Source of the DNA: Tannerellaceae bacterium
GTDB lineage: Bacteria > Bacteroidota > Bacteroidia > Bacteroidales > Tannerellaceae
Reading direction: 5' to 3'
Length of the DNA: 6,232 bases
Assembly (NCBI GenBank): GCA_031273385.1
Contig: JAISRY010000050.1
Span: forward strand, 1-6,232
Part shown: positions 1 through 5,975 of the stretch, piece by piece
How the letters are laid out: every line of letters starts with the position of its first letter
Numbering within the stretch: position 1 is the stretch's first letter
The notes under the pieces: model-generated
The model's input: only the letters and a program-made list of their open reading frames with translations
What the model was told of the DNA's origin: nothing
Databases searched by the model: none
Translations under genes and position numbers: made by a program

Positions 1-23
1 AAATAACCTGTCTCATTTTTCAT
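1..23 (-). CDS. Possible 5' end of a divergent gene running off the left edge
   Basis: Reading leftward, an ATG at 23-21 opens a frame that stays open to the window edge (MKNETGY). A second ATG at 16-14 opens another frame (MRQVI), also open to the edge. An ATG at 27-25 is closed by a stop after four codons. The call rests almost entirely on the leftward promoter candidate at 47-76, which would place transcription start around base 40 and give a leader of roughly 15-25 nt. Only seven codons are visible, so no function can be given and the true start is uncertain. It could equally be non-coding DNA. Confidence 0.25.
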
Positions 24-46
24 TCATTTAAAGAAGTTTCAGGCCA

Positions 47-76
47 CAAAATTAACGATATTCTTTTACACACAAC
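47..76 (-). promoter_or_regulatory. Candidate leftward Bacteroidetes-type promoter
   Basis: On the minus strand, TAATTTTG (54 to 47) matches the Bacteroidetes -7 consensus TAnnTTTG exactly. GTTG (76 to 73) lies 18 nt upstream, near the spacing expected for the -33 TTTG element. This would drive a gene leaving the window to the left, making 1-199 a divergent promoter region. An 8-mer with six fixed bases does occur by chance in AT-rich DNA, so this is a candidate only. Confidence 0.4.
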
Positions 77-134
77 CAGGATTTCCTTATTAATGTTTAA
101 ATCCGCACAAAAAAAAGGAATCCTGAAAATCCTG
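77..134. repeat. Inverted and direct repeats upstream of the glycoside hydrolase
   Basis: CAGGATTT (77-84) is the exact inverse of AAATCCTG (127-134). The octamer AATCCTGA also occurs twice in direct orientation, at 119-126 and 128-135. An alternative pairing joins AGGATTTCC (78-86) with GGAATCCT (117-124) through one bulge. The copies lie about 35-100 bp upstream of the hydrolase -7 element, on DNA not expected to be transcribed with it. A protein-binding site is therefore likelier than an RNA hairpin. The regulator is unknown. Confidence 0.3.
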
Positions 135-166
135 ATTGATAATGCCGTTATATTCGGAGAAAAGAT

Positions 167-174
167 TATTTTTG
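167..174 (+). promoter_or_regulatory. -7 promoter element for the glycoside hydrolase/lipoprotein unit
   Basis: TATTTTTG matches the Bacteroidetes TAnnTTTG -7 consensus exactly and is the best rightward match between 1 and 199. Transcription would begin around 179-182, leaving a leader of about 20 nt before the ATG at 200. No TTTG or TTG is seen at the -33 position, so the promoter may be weak or need an activator. A GGAGG at 176-180 lies 19 nt from the start codon, too far for a normal Shine-Dalgarno site. Confidence 0.5.
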
Positions 175-199
175 TGGAGGAAATAAAAGATAATACGTC

Positions 200-1774
200 A
201 TGAAAAGATTCATAGTTGTCCGGATGGTTGTTTTATTGGTGATTGTTCCTGTTTTTTGCCTGGCACAGGAAACGGTTCCTTTTGGCGTTTGTGCGCATCT
301 TCAGTCGGGGGAAGAACATCAGCAGATGCCGCAAAATCTTCAGATGATACGGGAGGCGGGTATTCGCTGGATGCGGACCGATTTCTCGTGGAGCGGGGTT
401 GAGTCGCCGCAGGGGACGTGGCATTTCGATCATCTCGATAACATGGTCGACGAGTTGGAAAAGGCGGATATCCGGATACAGGGGCTTCTCCTTTATAGCG
501 TCGACTGGGCAAATCCGGCCTACCAACACCTGGACGCCTGGCTGGAGTATGTCGAGCGTACCGTTACCCGTTACCGCGAAAAGGTGCGCTACTGGGAAAT
601 ATGGAACGAGCCGAACATGTTCTGGCACAAGATGGGGGGCGAGCCGTTGGCCTATACCCGGCTTCTTGAAGTGACATACAAGAAAATCAAAGAGATTGAT
701 CCCGGGCTGACCGTCCTTTATGGCGGGGTATCCAGCCTCCCGTACGATTTTATCGAAAAGTCGTTTGAGGCGGGAGCCGGTCAGTTTTTCGATCTGTTTT
801 GCTTCCATCCCTACCGTCCGTTTATCACCTCCGTTGAGCAGTCGGCCAAGTACTTCAACGATATTGAACGGTTGCGCACCCTGATGGCGAAATACAACCT
901 GGACAAGAAAAAGATATGGATCACCGAAATGGGAATGACCACCATGGCGAACATTAAGACGTCGGACAAAGAGGCTTTCCATGAAGCAAGGGAGAGCGGA
1001 AAAGAGTGGACGGTAGCCGTCGTTTCCGACAATACCTTTCCGGTAGACGACGCTTTTCCCGAAGAGGCTATCCGGTCGTTTTTCCCCGAAAGCTACCGAT
1101 TGGATTTCATTTCGCTGCTCGACCTGAAGCGTATTCATCCCAGCCGGTACGACGCCGTCTTTTTTCCGCCGACCGAAAACTTCCCGCTGCATATCAACAT
1201 GCATATCATCCCTTACCTGACGGATTATCTGTTGGCCGGCGGAAAGGTATACTACTATGATGCACGGGAGGGGACGATGTATTTCTACGACGACGCCAAG
1301 GCAAAGGAGGATAACCAGGCCATCTATCTTGGGCAGACCATTCTCCTTTCGCTGCGGTTCGGGGTAGAGCGGTATTTCTGGTACGAGTTTCAGTCGCCCG
1401 AACGGAACCTGTTCGACAGGGAAGATAATTTCGGCCTCGTCCACAGGGAGCTGGGCGCCAAGCCCTCCTACCATGCTTACAGTACGTTGTGCCGGATGTT
1501 TCCGGAGGGCTCTGTGATCGACCCATCTGTTGAATGGAAGCAGAAAGAGGCCTACCTGGTGGTCAGTTGGACGCAGAAAGACAAGACGCGCGTTTGGGCG
1601 GCCTGGTCTCCCGCGGGCGTCCGTAAGGCGAAAGTGAAGATAGGGAAAGGATTGCGGCAGGCGCTCGATCACCTGGGGAGGGAGTTGCCGGTGGCTGAAA
1701 GCGCCGAAACGCTGGAGCTGCATCCCGGCGTGACCTATCTCGTCGGCGCTGCATCGCTGGATTTTACGGAATAG
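200..1774 (+). CDS. Secreted clan GH-A glycoside hydrolase (GH39/GH5-like) with an inserted domain
   Basis: This is a predicted exported retaining glycosidase of 524 residues. Residues 1-22 form a type I signal peptide (KR, a hydrophobic core, cleavage after CLA before Gln23). The (beta/alpha)8 barrel begins with the early-strand motif WMRTDFSW (57-64). WNEPN (135-139) carries the presumed acid/base Glu137, FHPY (202-205) fits strand 6, and WITEMG (240-245) carries the presumed nucleophile Glu243. The order and the roughly 105-residue spacing of the two glutamates fit clan GH-A. Residues about 252-354 do not look like barrel sequence. They resemble an alpha/beta flavodoxin- or glutamine-amidotransferase-like domain (AVVSDN, YDAVFFPP, YLLAGGKVYYYD), after which the barrel resumes and closes with RYFWYEF (391-397). 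Residues about 445-517 look like a C-terminal beta-sandwich. The ATG at 200 follows an in-frame TAA at 191. The substrate cannot be read from sequence. The lipoprotein gene 17 bp downstream is probably co-transcribed. Confidence 0.93.
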   Translation: MKRFIVVRMVVLLVIVPVFCLAQETVPFGVCAHLQSGEEHQQMPQNLQMIREAGIRWMRTDFSWSGVESPQGTWHFDHLDNMVDELEKADIRIQGLLLYSVDWANPAYQHLDAWLEYVERTVTRYREKVRYWEIWNEPNMFWHKMGGEPLAYTRLLEVTYKKIKEIDPGLTVLYGGVSSLPYDFIEKSFEAGAGQFFDLFCFHPYRPFITSVEQSAKYFNDIERLRTLMAKYNLDKKKIWITEMGMTTMANIKTSDKEAFHEARESGKEWTVAVVSDNTFPVDDAFPEEAIRSFFPESYRLDFISLLDLKRIHPSRYDAVFFPPTENFPLHINMHIIPYLTDYLLAGGKVYYYDAREGTMYFYDDAKAKEDNQAIYLGQTILLSLRFGVERYFWYEFQSPERNLFDREDNFGLVHRELGAKPSYHAYSTLCRMFPEGSVIDPSVEWKQKEAYLVVSWTQKDKTRVWAAWSPAGVRKAKVKIGKGLRQALDHLGRELPVAESAETLELHPGVTYLVGAASLDFTE

Positions 1775-1791
1775 AATGTTTAGATAAAATA

Positions 1792-2550
1792 ATGTATACT
1801 ATCATGAAAACAAAAATTTTACTCACCGGATGCTTTCTTATTTGTCTGTGTTTTTCCGGATGTAAAGACGAAGAGAAAGGGATCACCGGCATCTCCGTCA
1901 CTCCGGCGGCGGTGACTGCGCTGGATTTAGGGGAAACGGCTCAACTTACGGCTGTGATTGCGCCGGCTGATGCCGACGAGCGGGAAATTTTCTGGGTTTC
2001 GTATGATTCGACAGCCGTCAGGGTAAGCGGTAATGGCATGGCGGCGACCGTCACGGCGCTTGCCCCGGGTACCATCGCCGTCTTTGCGACGACAAGGAAC
2101 GGCGTAGTGGTCAGTAATGAGGTGAACGTAACGGTCGTACCGCCCGATTATGCGGGATTGATTATCGGCGAATATACCGGTACGGCGATAGCGATGGGCA
2201 TGACGCTGCCCAATACAATGGCTTCACTGGAGCGTGTGGGTGACGAAAAAGGGATCGTCAAATTCACGATAAACGCCAACGTGCAGGGATTCGGTACGCT
2301 GGTTGGTATGGCTGAAACGGTGGCGCTCAGGGAAACCTCGCCAAATCAATTCTCCCTGCAAGGTGAAGCGACCCTTGAAATGCCCATGGGGATGGGGACT
2401 CTTGGGCTGGATCTTACCGGTACGGCTAACGCCACGGAGGGCACGCTTGAGGTAAGCATGGTAGCCGTTCCCGGAAGTCCTGTGGCGCTAACCATCAGCT
2501 ATACGGGAAACCGGTCTGCCTGGTCTGTCTTTACGGAAGCAGGGAGATAG
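1792..2550 (+). CDS. Surface-type lipoprotein with Big_2 Ig-like and calycin-like domains
   Basis: This 252-residue lipoprotein has a type II signal peptide ending FSGC, so Cys24 should be lipidated. The next residues, KDEE (25-28), fit the K-(D/E)2 lipoprotein export signal described in Bacteroidetes, suggesting display on the outer face of the outer membrane. Residues about 30-116 fit a bacterial Ig-like domain of the Big_2 type (GETAQLTA, W68-S70, NG, ALAPGT). Residues about 121-245 fit the Bacteroidales calycin-like domain, an all-beta lipocalin-style fold, with recurring TGT-type strands at 127-131, 208-211 and 237-240. Big_2 domains usually act as spacers or in adhesion; the ligand of the calycin-like part is unknown. 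The gene follows the hydrolase with no visible promoter between, so one operon is likely. Initiation could also be at the ATG at 1804 (residue 5, MKTKILL), which gives an equally good signal peptide. The 1792 ATG was kept because it has the more A-rich leader. Confidence 0.87.
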   Translation: MYTIMKTKILLTGCFLICLCFSGCKDEEKGITGISVTPAAVTALDLGETAQLTAVIAPADADEREIFWVSYDSTAVRVSGNGMAATVTALAPGTIAVFATTRNGVVVSNEVNVTVVPPDYAGLIIGEYTGTAIAMGMTLPNTMASLERVGDEKGIVKFTINANVQGFGTLVGMAETVALRETSPNQFSLQGEATLEMPMGMGTLGLDLTGTANATEGTLEVSMVAVPGSPVALTISYTGNRSAWSVFTEAGR

Positions 2551-2579
2551 GGGATTCACTCTGCGTACATTTCCCCTAT
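2547..2579. terminator. Inverted repeat across the convergent stop codons, possible bidirectional terminator
   Basis: ATAGGGGA (2547-2554) and TCCCCTAT (2572-2579) form a perfect 8-bp inverted repeat with a 17-nt loop. The left arm includes the stop codon of the lipoprotein gene, and the loop holds the stop codon of the ligase gene. The repeat is therefore ideally placed to end both transcripts. Neither side has a clean T-tract, so this is not a textbook intrinsic terminator. It could act through Rho, protect 3' ends from decay, or be coincidental. Confidence 0.38.
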
Positions 2580-4364
2580 TATATCGACATATTTCCTGAG
2601 GATAACGGGGCGGCGCAGTTTTAGGGTATCCGTCAATTCGCGCCCCTCCATCGTAAAGGGTTCGGCAAGCAGGGCGAAGCGTTTGATCTTTTCGTATGAC
2701 GCCAGGTCTTTCTGGTGTTCTTCTACGTGCGATTCGATCAGGCGCAACACATCTTTGCAGGCGATCAGCTCTTTCCGGTCGGTATATGCGATCCCTTTTT
2801 GCAGGGCATATTCCTCCAGCGCTTCAAAGTTAGGGACGATCAATGCGCCGACAAATTTGTGCGTATCGCCGATGACGGCGATCTGTGCGATGAATTTATC
2901 ATTCGTCATCAGCATCTCGATGGCTTGCGGAGCGATGTATTTCCCGTTAGACGTCTTGTAGAGGTCTTTGATCCGTTCCGTAAAATAGAGTGTGCCGCCC
3001 TCCAGCCGCCCCGAATCGCCCGTCCGGAAATAGCCGTCTTCGGTGAACGCTTTCTCATTCTCTTCGGGTTTCTTATAATACCCGGAGGTGACGGTTTTGC
3101 CTTTCACCAATATTTCTCCGGTCTCTTCATCAATCTTTACCTGAAGCCCCGGCATGACCTCGCCGATAGAACCCATCACAAAGCCGTCCCTTGGGCAGAA
3201 AGCGACCGTAGCGGTCGTTTCGCTTAACCCGTACCCGTAGGCAATGGGGATATTGACCGATTGCAGGAATATATTGACCGTATCGGCCAGGGGTGCGCCT
3301 GCCGTCGGGAAAAGGCGGCCTTTCTCCACGCCCAGCACCTTTTTCAGTACCGTAAAGATCGTTCTGTCGTAGAATTTGAATTTCAGCGTAAGCCCCAGCG
3401 GCGCCTTTTTCCCTTTGTTTTTATAGTCCAGGTTATAGGCACGCCCTGTTTTTACCGCATCCAGCGCCAACCTCCGCAAGACGTCCGGAAAGGCCTCGAT
3501 CTTATCCTGCACGCCCATATAGACCTTTTCCCAGAAACGCGGAACGTTGCACATCATGGTCGGGCGGACTTCCAACAAGCTTTGCTGAATCATCTTCGGG
3601 TCGCGGTTGATGGCCACCTTGACGCCGTTGTTCAGGCACAGGTATGTCCACGCTTTCTCGAAAATATGCGTCAGCGGCAAAAAGCACATCGAGGTCTCCC
3701 TGTCCGTAATAATCGGCAGGCGGATAGCGTGAATACGCATGGCTTCCAGGAAATTGTAATGGTGGAGGACGACGCCTTTCGATTCGCCTGTCGTCCCCGA
3801 CGTATAGATGATGGTCGCCAGGTCTTCGGCCGTCGCTTCGTTCATCCGTATCTTTACGGTCGTTTCCGCGAGGGCGGAATCTCCCAGCCGCAAAAAGTCT
3901 TCAAAATAGATCGACGTCTTATCTTCGGGGTTCAGCGTCACCCGCGAATCGAAAATAATCAGCTGCCTGAGGGTGGAAGAGTCTTTTTGTACCTTGAAAG
4001 CATTGTTGTATTGTAGCTGCTCGCCGACAAAGAGGATCTTTATCGACGCATCGTTGATGATGTACTCCACCTGTGCCGGGGAGCTGGTCGCATACATGGG
4101 GACAGGAACCGCACGATTCGCAAAGCCGGCAAAATCGACGATCAGGCATTGCGGCATATTTTGTGAATAGAGCCCGATATTATCAAATTCCTTAATCCCG
4201 AACTCCACCATGGCTTTCGCCGTATGCATAATTAAATTGGAGAACTCTTTCCACGAAATGTTCACCCATTTCCCCATATCGTCGTCGCGGTACTTCAGCG
4301 CTGTCCGCGAACCGTATTTGTCTGCCTGACGGTGAATGAGTTCTGAGAAGTGATAATTGGCCAT
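2556..4364 (-). CDS. Long-chain fatty acyl-CoA synthetase (AMP-forming)
   Basis: This 602-residue adenylate-forming enzyme should activate long-chain fatty acids to acyl-CoA using ATP and CoA in two steps (EC 6.2.1.3), feeding lipid synthesis, remodelling or breakdown. The ANL-superfamily motifs are in order: the ATP-binding loop YTSGTTGESKG (187-197), the acyl-CoA-synthetase signature FLPLTHIFEKAW (228-239), TAGAPL (354-359), YGYGLSETT (376-384) with the conserved Glu382, RTGD (447-450) with the ribose-binding Asp450, and the hinge region RIKDLYKTSNGKYI (464-477). The catalytic lysine near the C terminus is Lys582 (LTDTLKLRR). Length and motif spacing match the bacterial FadD15/bubblegum-type long-chain branch rather than short acetyl-CoA synthetases. 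There is no signal peptide or membrane segment, so it is cytoplasmic or peripheral to the membrane. The ATG at 4364 begins the conserved MANYHFSELIHRQADKYG region and lies 29 bp from a good -7 element. The gene looks intact and stands alone. Confidence 0.97.
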   Translation of the reverse strand: MANYHFSELIHRQADKYGSRTALKYRDDDMGKWVNISWKEFSNLIMHTAKAMVEFGIKEFDNIGLYSQNMPQCLIVDFAGFANRAVPVPMYATSSPAQVEYIINDASIKILFVGEQLQYNNAFKVQKDSSTLRQLIIFDSRVTLNPEDKTSIYFEDFLRLGDSALAETTVKIRMNEATAEDLATIIYTSGTTGESKGVVLHHYNFLEAMRIHAIRLPIITDRETSMCFLPLTHIFEKAWTYLCLNNGVKVAINRDPKMIQQSLLEVRPTMMCNVPRFWEKVYMGVQDKIEAFPDVLRRLALDAVKTGRAYNLDYKNKGKKAPLGLTLKFKFYDRTIFTVLKKVLGVEKGRLFPTAGAPLADTVNIFLQSVNIPIAYGYGLSETTATVAFCPRDGFVMGSIGEVMPGLQVKIDEETGEILVKGKTVTSGYYKKPEENEKAFTEDGYFRTGDSGRLEGGTLYFTERIKDLYKTSNGKYIAPQAIEMLMTNDKFIAQIAVIGDTHKFVGALIVPNFEALEEYALQKGIAYTDRKELIACKDVLRLIESHVEEHQKDLASYEKIKRFALLAEPFTMEGRELTDTLKLRRPVILRKYVDIIGEMYAE

Positions 4365-4393
4365 ATCTTTTGATTGTTTACTGTTATATGTCG

Positions 4394-4401
4394 CAAATGT
4401 A
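4394..4401 (-). promoter_or_regulatory. -7 promoter element of the acyl-CoA synthetase gene
   Basis: Read leftward, TACATTTG (4401 to 4394) is an exact TAnnTTTG match. Transcription would start around 4387-4390, giving a leader of about 25 nt before the ATG at 4364. No TTG is present at the -33 spacing; that region is instead occupied by an inverted repeat (4402-4429). Confidence 0.6.
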
Positions 4402-4429
4402 GCGTATTCGGTTGGTTTAGCCGATACGC
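4402..4429. promoter_or_regulatory. Candidate operator beside the acyl-CoA synthetase promoter
   Basis: GCGTATTCGG (4402-4411) and CCGATACGC (4421-4429) are inverted copies, nine paired positions with one extra T in the left arm, separated by 9 nt. The half-site centres lie about 19 bp apart, near two helical turns, as for a dimeric regulator. The repeat directly abuts the ligase -7 element on its upstream side and fills the spacer and -33 zone. A bound protein would block or recruit RNA polymerase. Neither predicted transcript includes it, so an RNA role is unlikely. The regulator is unknown; a fatty-acid-responsive repressor is only a guess. Confidence 0.4.
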
Positions 4430-4477
4430 CGGGATCGTTTTTTTACATAAAGGGTTCATTTTCCGCCCTCCTGTTTG

Positions 4478-4485
4478 TATCTTTG
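4478..4485 (+). promoter_or_regulatory. -7 promoter element of the C-S lyase gene
   Basis: TATCTTTG is an exact TAnnTTTG match. Transcription would begin near 4489-4492, giving a leader of roughly 27 nt before the ATG at 4518. No clear -33 TTTG is present. This position argues against any start codon upstream of about 4490. Confidence 0.62.
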
Positions 4486-4505
4486 GCGCAAAAAATAAGA
4501 TGAAC

Positions 4506-4512
4506 AGGGAGG
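4506..4512 (+). promoter_or_regulatory. Strong Shine-Dalgarno site that decides the lyase start
   Basis: AGGGAGG ends 5 nt before the ATG at 4518, an ideal ribosome-binding spacing. No other gene in this window has such a site, and Shine-Dalgarno use is generally weak in Bacteroidota. It favours the ATG at 4518 over the in-frame ATG at 4500, which has no such site. Confidence 0.7.
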
Positions 4513-4517
4513 TATAT

Positions 4518-5717
4518 ATGGAGATAAAACAGTACGATTTCGATGAGGTCATCGACAGGAGCGGGACAGACAGTATTAAGTTCGACCTGTTGAAAGAGCG
4601 TTTCGGCAAGGAGGGGCTGCTCCCGTTGTGGGTGGCGGATATGGATTTCCGCACGCCGGATTTTATTCTGGAGGCGATCCGCAGCCGTTGCACGCACGAG
4701 CTTTTCGGATATACATTCCCCTCCGACGGCTACTTCGGGAGTATCATCGACTGGGTAGCTCATACCCATGGATGGGAGACCCGGCGGGAATGGATCCGTT
4801 ACATTCCCGGGATAGTCAAAGGGATCAGCTTCGTCCTGGACTGCTTCACCGCTCCGGGCGATAAGGTGATTATCCAACCGCCCGTCTATCATCCTTTCCG
4901 CATAGTCCCTGAAGCCATGCAACGCGAGGTGGCGTATAACCCGCTGAAACTGGTGGACGGCGTCTATGAAATGGATTTTGAACACTTGGAGTCCATCCTG
5001 GATGGGCGGTGTAAGGCCTTCATCCTGTGCAGTCCCCACAACCCGGGCGGGATGGTGTGGAAGAGGGAGACGCTTGAGAGGTTGGCGGAAATCTGCGCGA
5101 GGCACAACCTGCTGGTGATCTCGGACGAGATTCATGCGGAGATGGTTTACCCGTCGTTTACCCACCACCCCTTTTCTTCCCTTTCGGAAGCGGCCGCCTC
5201 CTGTAGCATTACCTTTATGGCGCCAAGTAAAACATTTAATATAGCGGGAATCGTCACCTCATACGCCATCATACCGGATCGACGCATACGGGAAAAGTTC
5301 TATGCCTACCTCCATGCCCGGGAGCTGGACGAGGGGACGATCTTTGCCTATACCGCCACGACCGCCGCCTATACCCATGGCGCCGGATGGCTGCAACAAC
5401 TGCGGGCCTACCTGATGGAGAACGTCCGTTTCGTCGCCGGCTTTATCGCCTCCGAAATTCCCGGGATAACCGTATACCTGCCCGAGGCCTCATTCCTGGT
5501 CTGGCTGGATTGCAGGGGACTGAAGCTGACGCAGGAAGAACTTGTCTCCCTGTTCATCGACGGGGCGGGACTGGCCTTAAACGACGGAAGCATGTTCGGC
5601 CCCGGCGGAGAGGGGTATATGCGCCTGAACGTCGGCTGTCCCCGCCGCGTATTGGAGCAGGCGCTGAACGCTCTTAAGGCAGGGTTCAATTCCCGGATAC
5701 GTGATGGGAAAAAGTAG
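4518..5717 (+). CDS. MalY/PatB-type PLP-dependent C-S lyase (cystathionine beta-lyase-like)
   Basis: This 399-residue fold-type I PLP enzyme has the length of E. coli MalY and B. subtilis PatB (about 390). These enzymes cleave the C-S bond of cystathionine or related cysteine conjugates, giving pyruvate, ammonia and a thiol (EC 4.4.1.13). Family landmarks are the N-terminal YDFDEVIDRSGTDSIKFDLL (6-25), WVADMDF (38-44), the PLP-contacting PPVYHPF (121-127), SPHNPGG (172-178), SDEIHAEM (202-209) with Asp203 for the pyridine nitrogen, the Schiff-base Lys238 in APSKTFNIAG (235-244), and Arg369 in MRLNVGCPR for the substrate carboxylate. There is no signal peptide, so it is cytoplasmic. The reading frame is open further upstream, to an ATG at 4374. 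The start at 4518 was chosen because of its Shine-Dalgarno site, its position after the -7 element, and because homologous sequence begins there. It may supply homocysteine for methionine or act mainly as a cysteine-conjugate lyase. Regulatory side roles known for MalY are not evident. Confidence 0.93.
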   Translation: MEIKQYDFDEVIDRSGTDSIKFDLLKERFGKEGLLPLWVADMDFRTPDFILEAIRSRCTHELFGYTFPSDGYFGSIIDWVAHTHGWETRREWIRYIPGIVKGISFVLDCFTAPGDKVIIQPPVYHPFRIVPEAMQREVAYNPLKLVDGVYEMDFEHLESILDGRCKAFILCSPHNPGGMVWKRETLERLAEICARHNLLVISDEIHAEMVYPSFTHHPFSSLSEAAASCSITFMAPSKTFNIAGIVTSYAIIPDRRIREKFYAYLHARELDEGTIFAYTATTAAYTHGAGWLQQLRAYLMENVRFVAGFIASEIPGITVYLPEASFLVWLDCRGLKLTQEELVSLFIDGAGLALNDGSMFGPGGEGYMRLNVGCPRRVLEQALNALKAGFNSRIRDGKK

Positions 5718-5830
5718 TATATGGTACGCGAAAAAACGGACGAAGAGAGGGGAAAGGGATATGTAGAAAAGACTGAAACGCAATCCGAGATACCTTTCTA
5801 AATCCCATTGTTGGGTATCCCTCATAATTT

Positions 5831-5865
5831 ATCCGGAGCAAAGGAACATGCTCCGGATTTTTTTT
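5831..5865 (+). terminator. Strong intrinsic terminator of the C-S lyase transcript
   Basis: ATCCGGAGCA (5831-5840) and TGCTCCGGAT (5849-5858) form a perfect 10-bp stem with an 8-nt loop (AAGGAACA). The last base of the stem begins a run of eight T residues (5858-5865). It lies 113 nt downstream of the lyase stop codon on the same strand. There is no matching A-tract before the left arm, so it should work rightward only. The 3' untranslated region of the lyase mRNA would be about 145 nt. Confidence 0.87.
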
Positions 5866-5950
5866 GCACCTTTCATGCACCTTTCATGCACCTTTCATGC
5901 ACCTTGATGCACCTTTCATGCACCTTTCGTGCACCTTTCGTGCACCTTTG
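5866..5950. repeat. 11-bp tandem repeat array (GCACCTTTCAT)
   Basis: There are seven consecutive units and a partial eighth. Units 1, 2, 3 and 5 are GCACCTTTCAT (5866, 5877, 5888, 5909). Unit 4 is a 10-bp variant, GCACCTTGAT (5899). Units 6 and 7 are GCACCTTTCGT (5920, 5931). The array ends with GCACCTTTG (5942-5950). It begins at the base after the terminator T-tract. The 11-bp period is close to one helical turn and is not a multiple of three, so it is not selected as protein repeats. It may be a slippage-prone minisatellite or a phased protein-binding array. Confidence 0.93.
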
Positions 5951-5975
5951 TTTTTCTCCTAATCCCCGTTTTCAG

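Noticed and set aside
233..1723. Long leftward open frame (496 codons) antisense to the glycoside hydrolase
   Set aside because: It lies entirely inside a gene with clear catalytic motifs. Its translation is rich in Arg, Pro, His and Leu with no recognisable domain, typical of a codon-bias shadow.
3261..4016. Rightward open frame (251 codons) inside the acyl-CoA synthetase gene
   Set aside because: It is antisense to a complete ANL-family enzyme, with no motif and no upstream signal; a shadow frame.
4374..4517. N-terminal extension of the lyase from an ATG at 4374
   Set aside because: The extra 48 codons cross both -7 elements and the inverted repeat, and start upstream of the predicted transcription start. 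Family members begin near 4518, where there is a strong Shine-Dalgarno site.
4443..5168. Leftward open frame (241 codons) over the C-S lyase gene and promoter
   Set aside because: It is antisense to conserved PLP-enzyme motifs and crosses the divergent promoter region; no domain is recognisable.
5866..5950. CRISPR array
   Set aside because: Units are only 11 bp and directly adjacent, with no spacers and no cas genes nearby.
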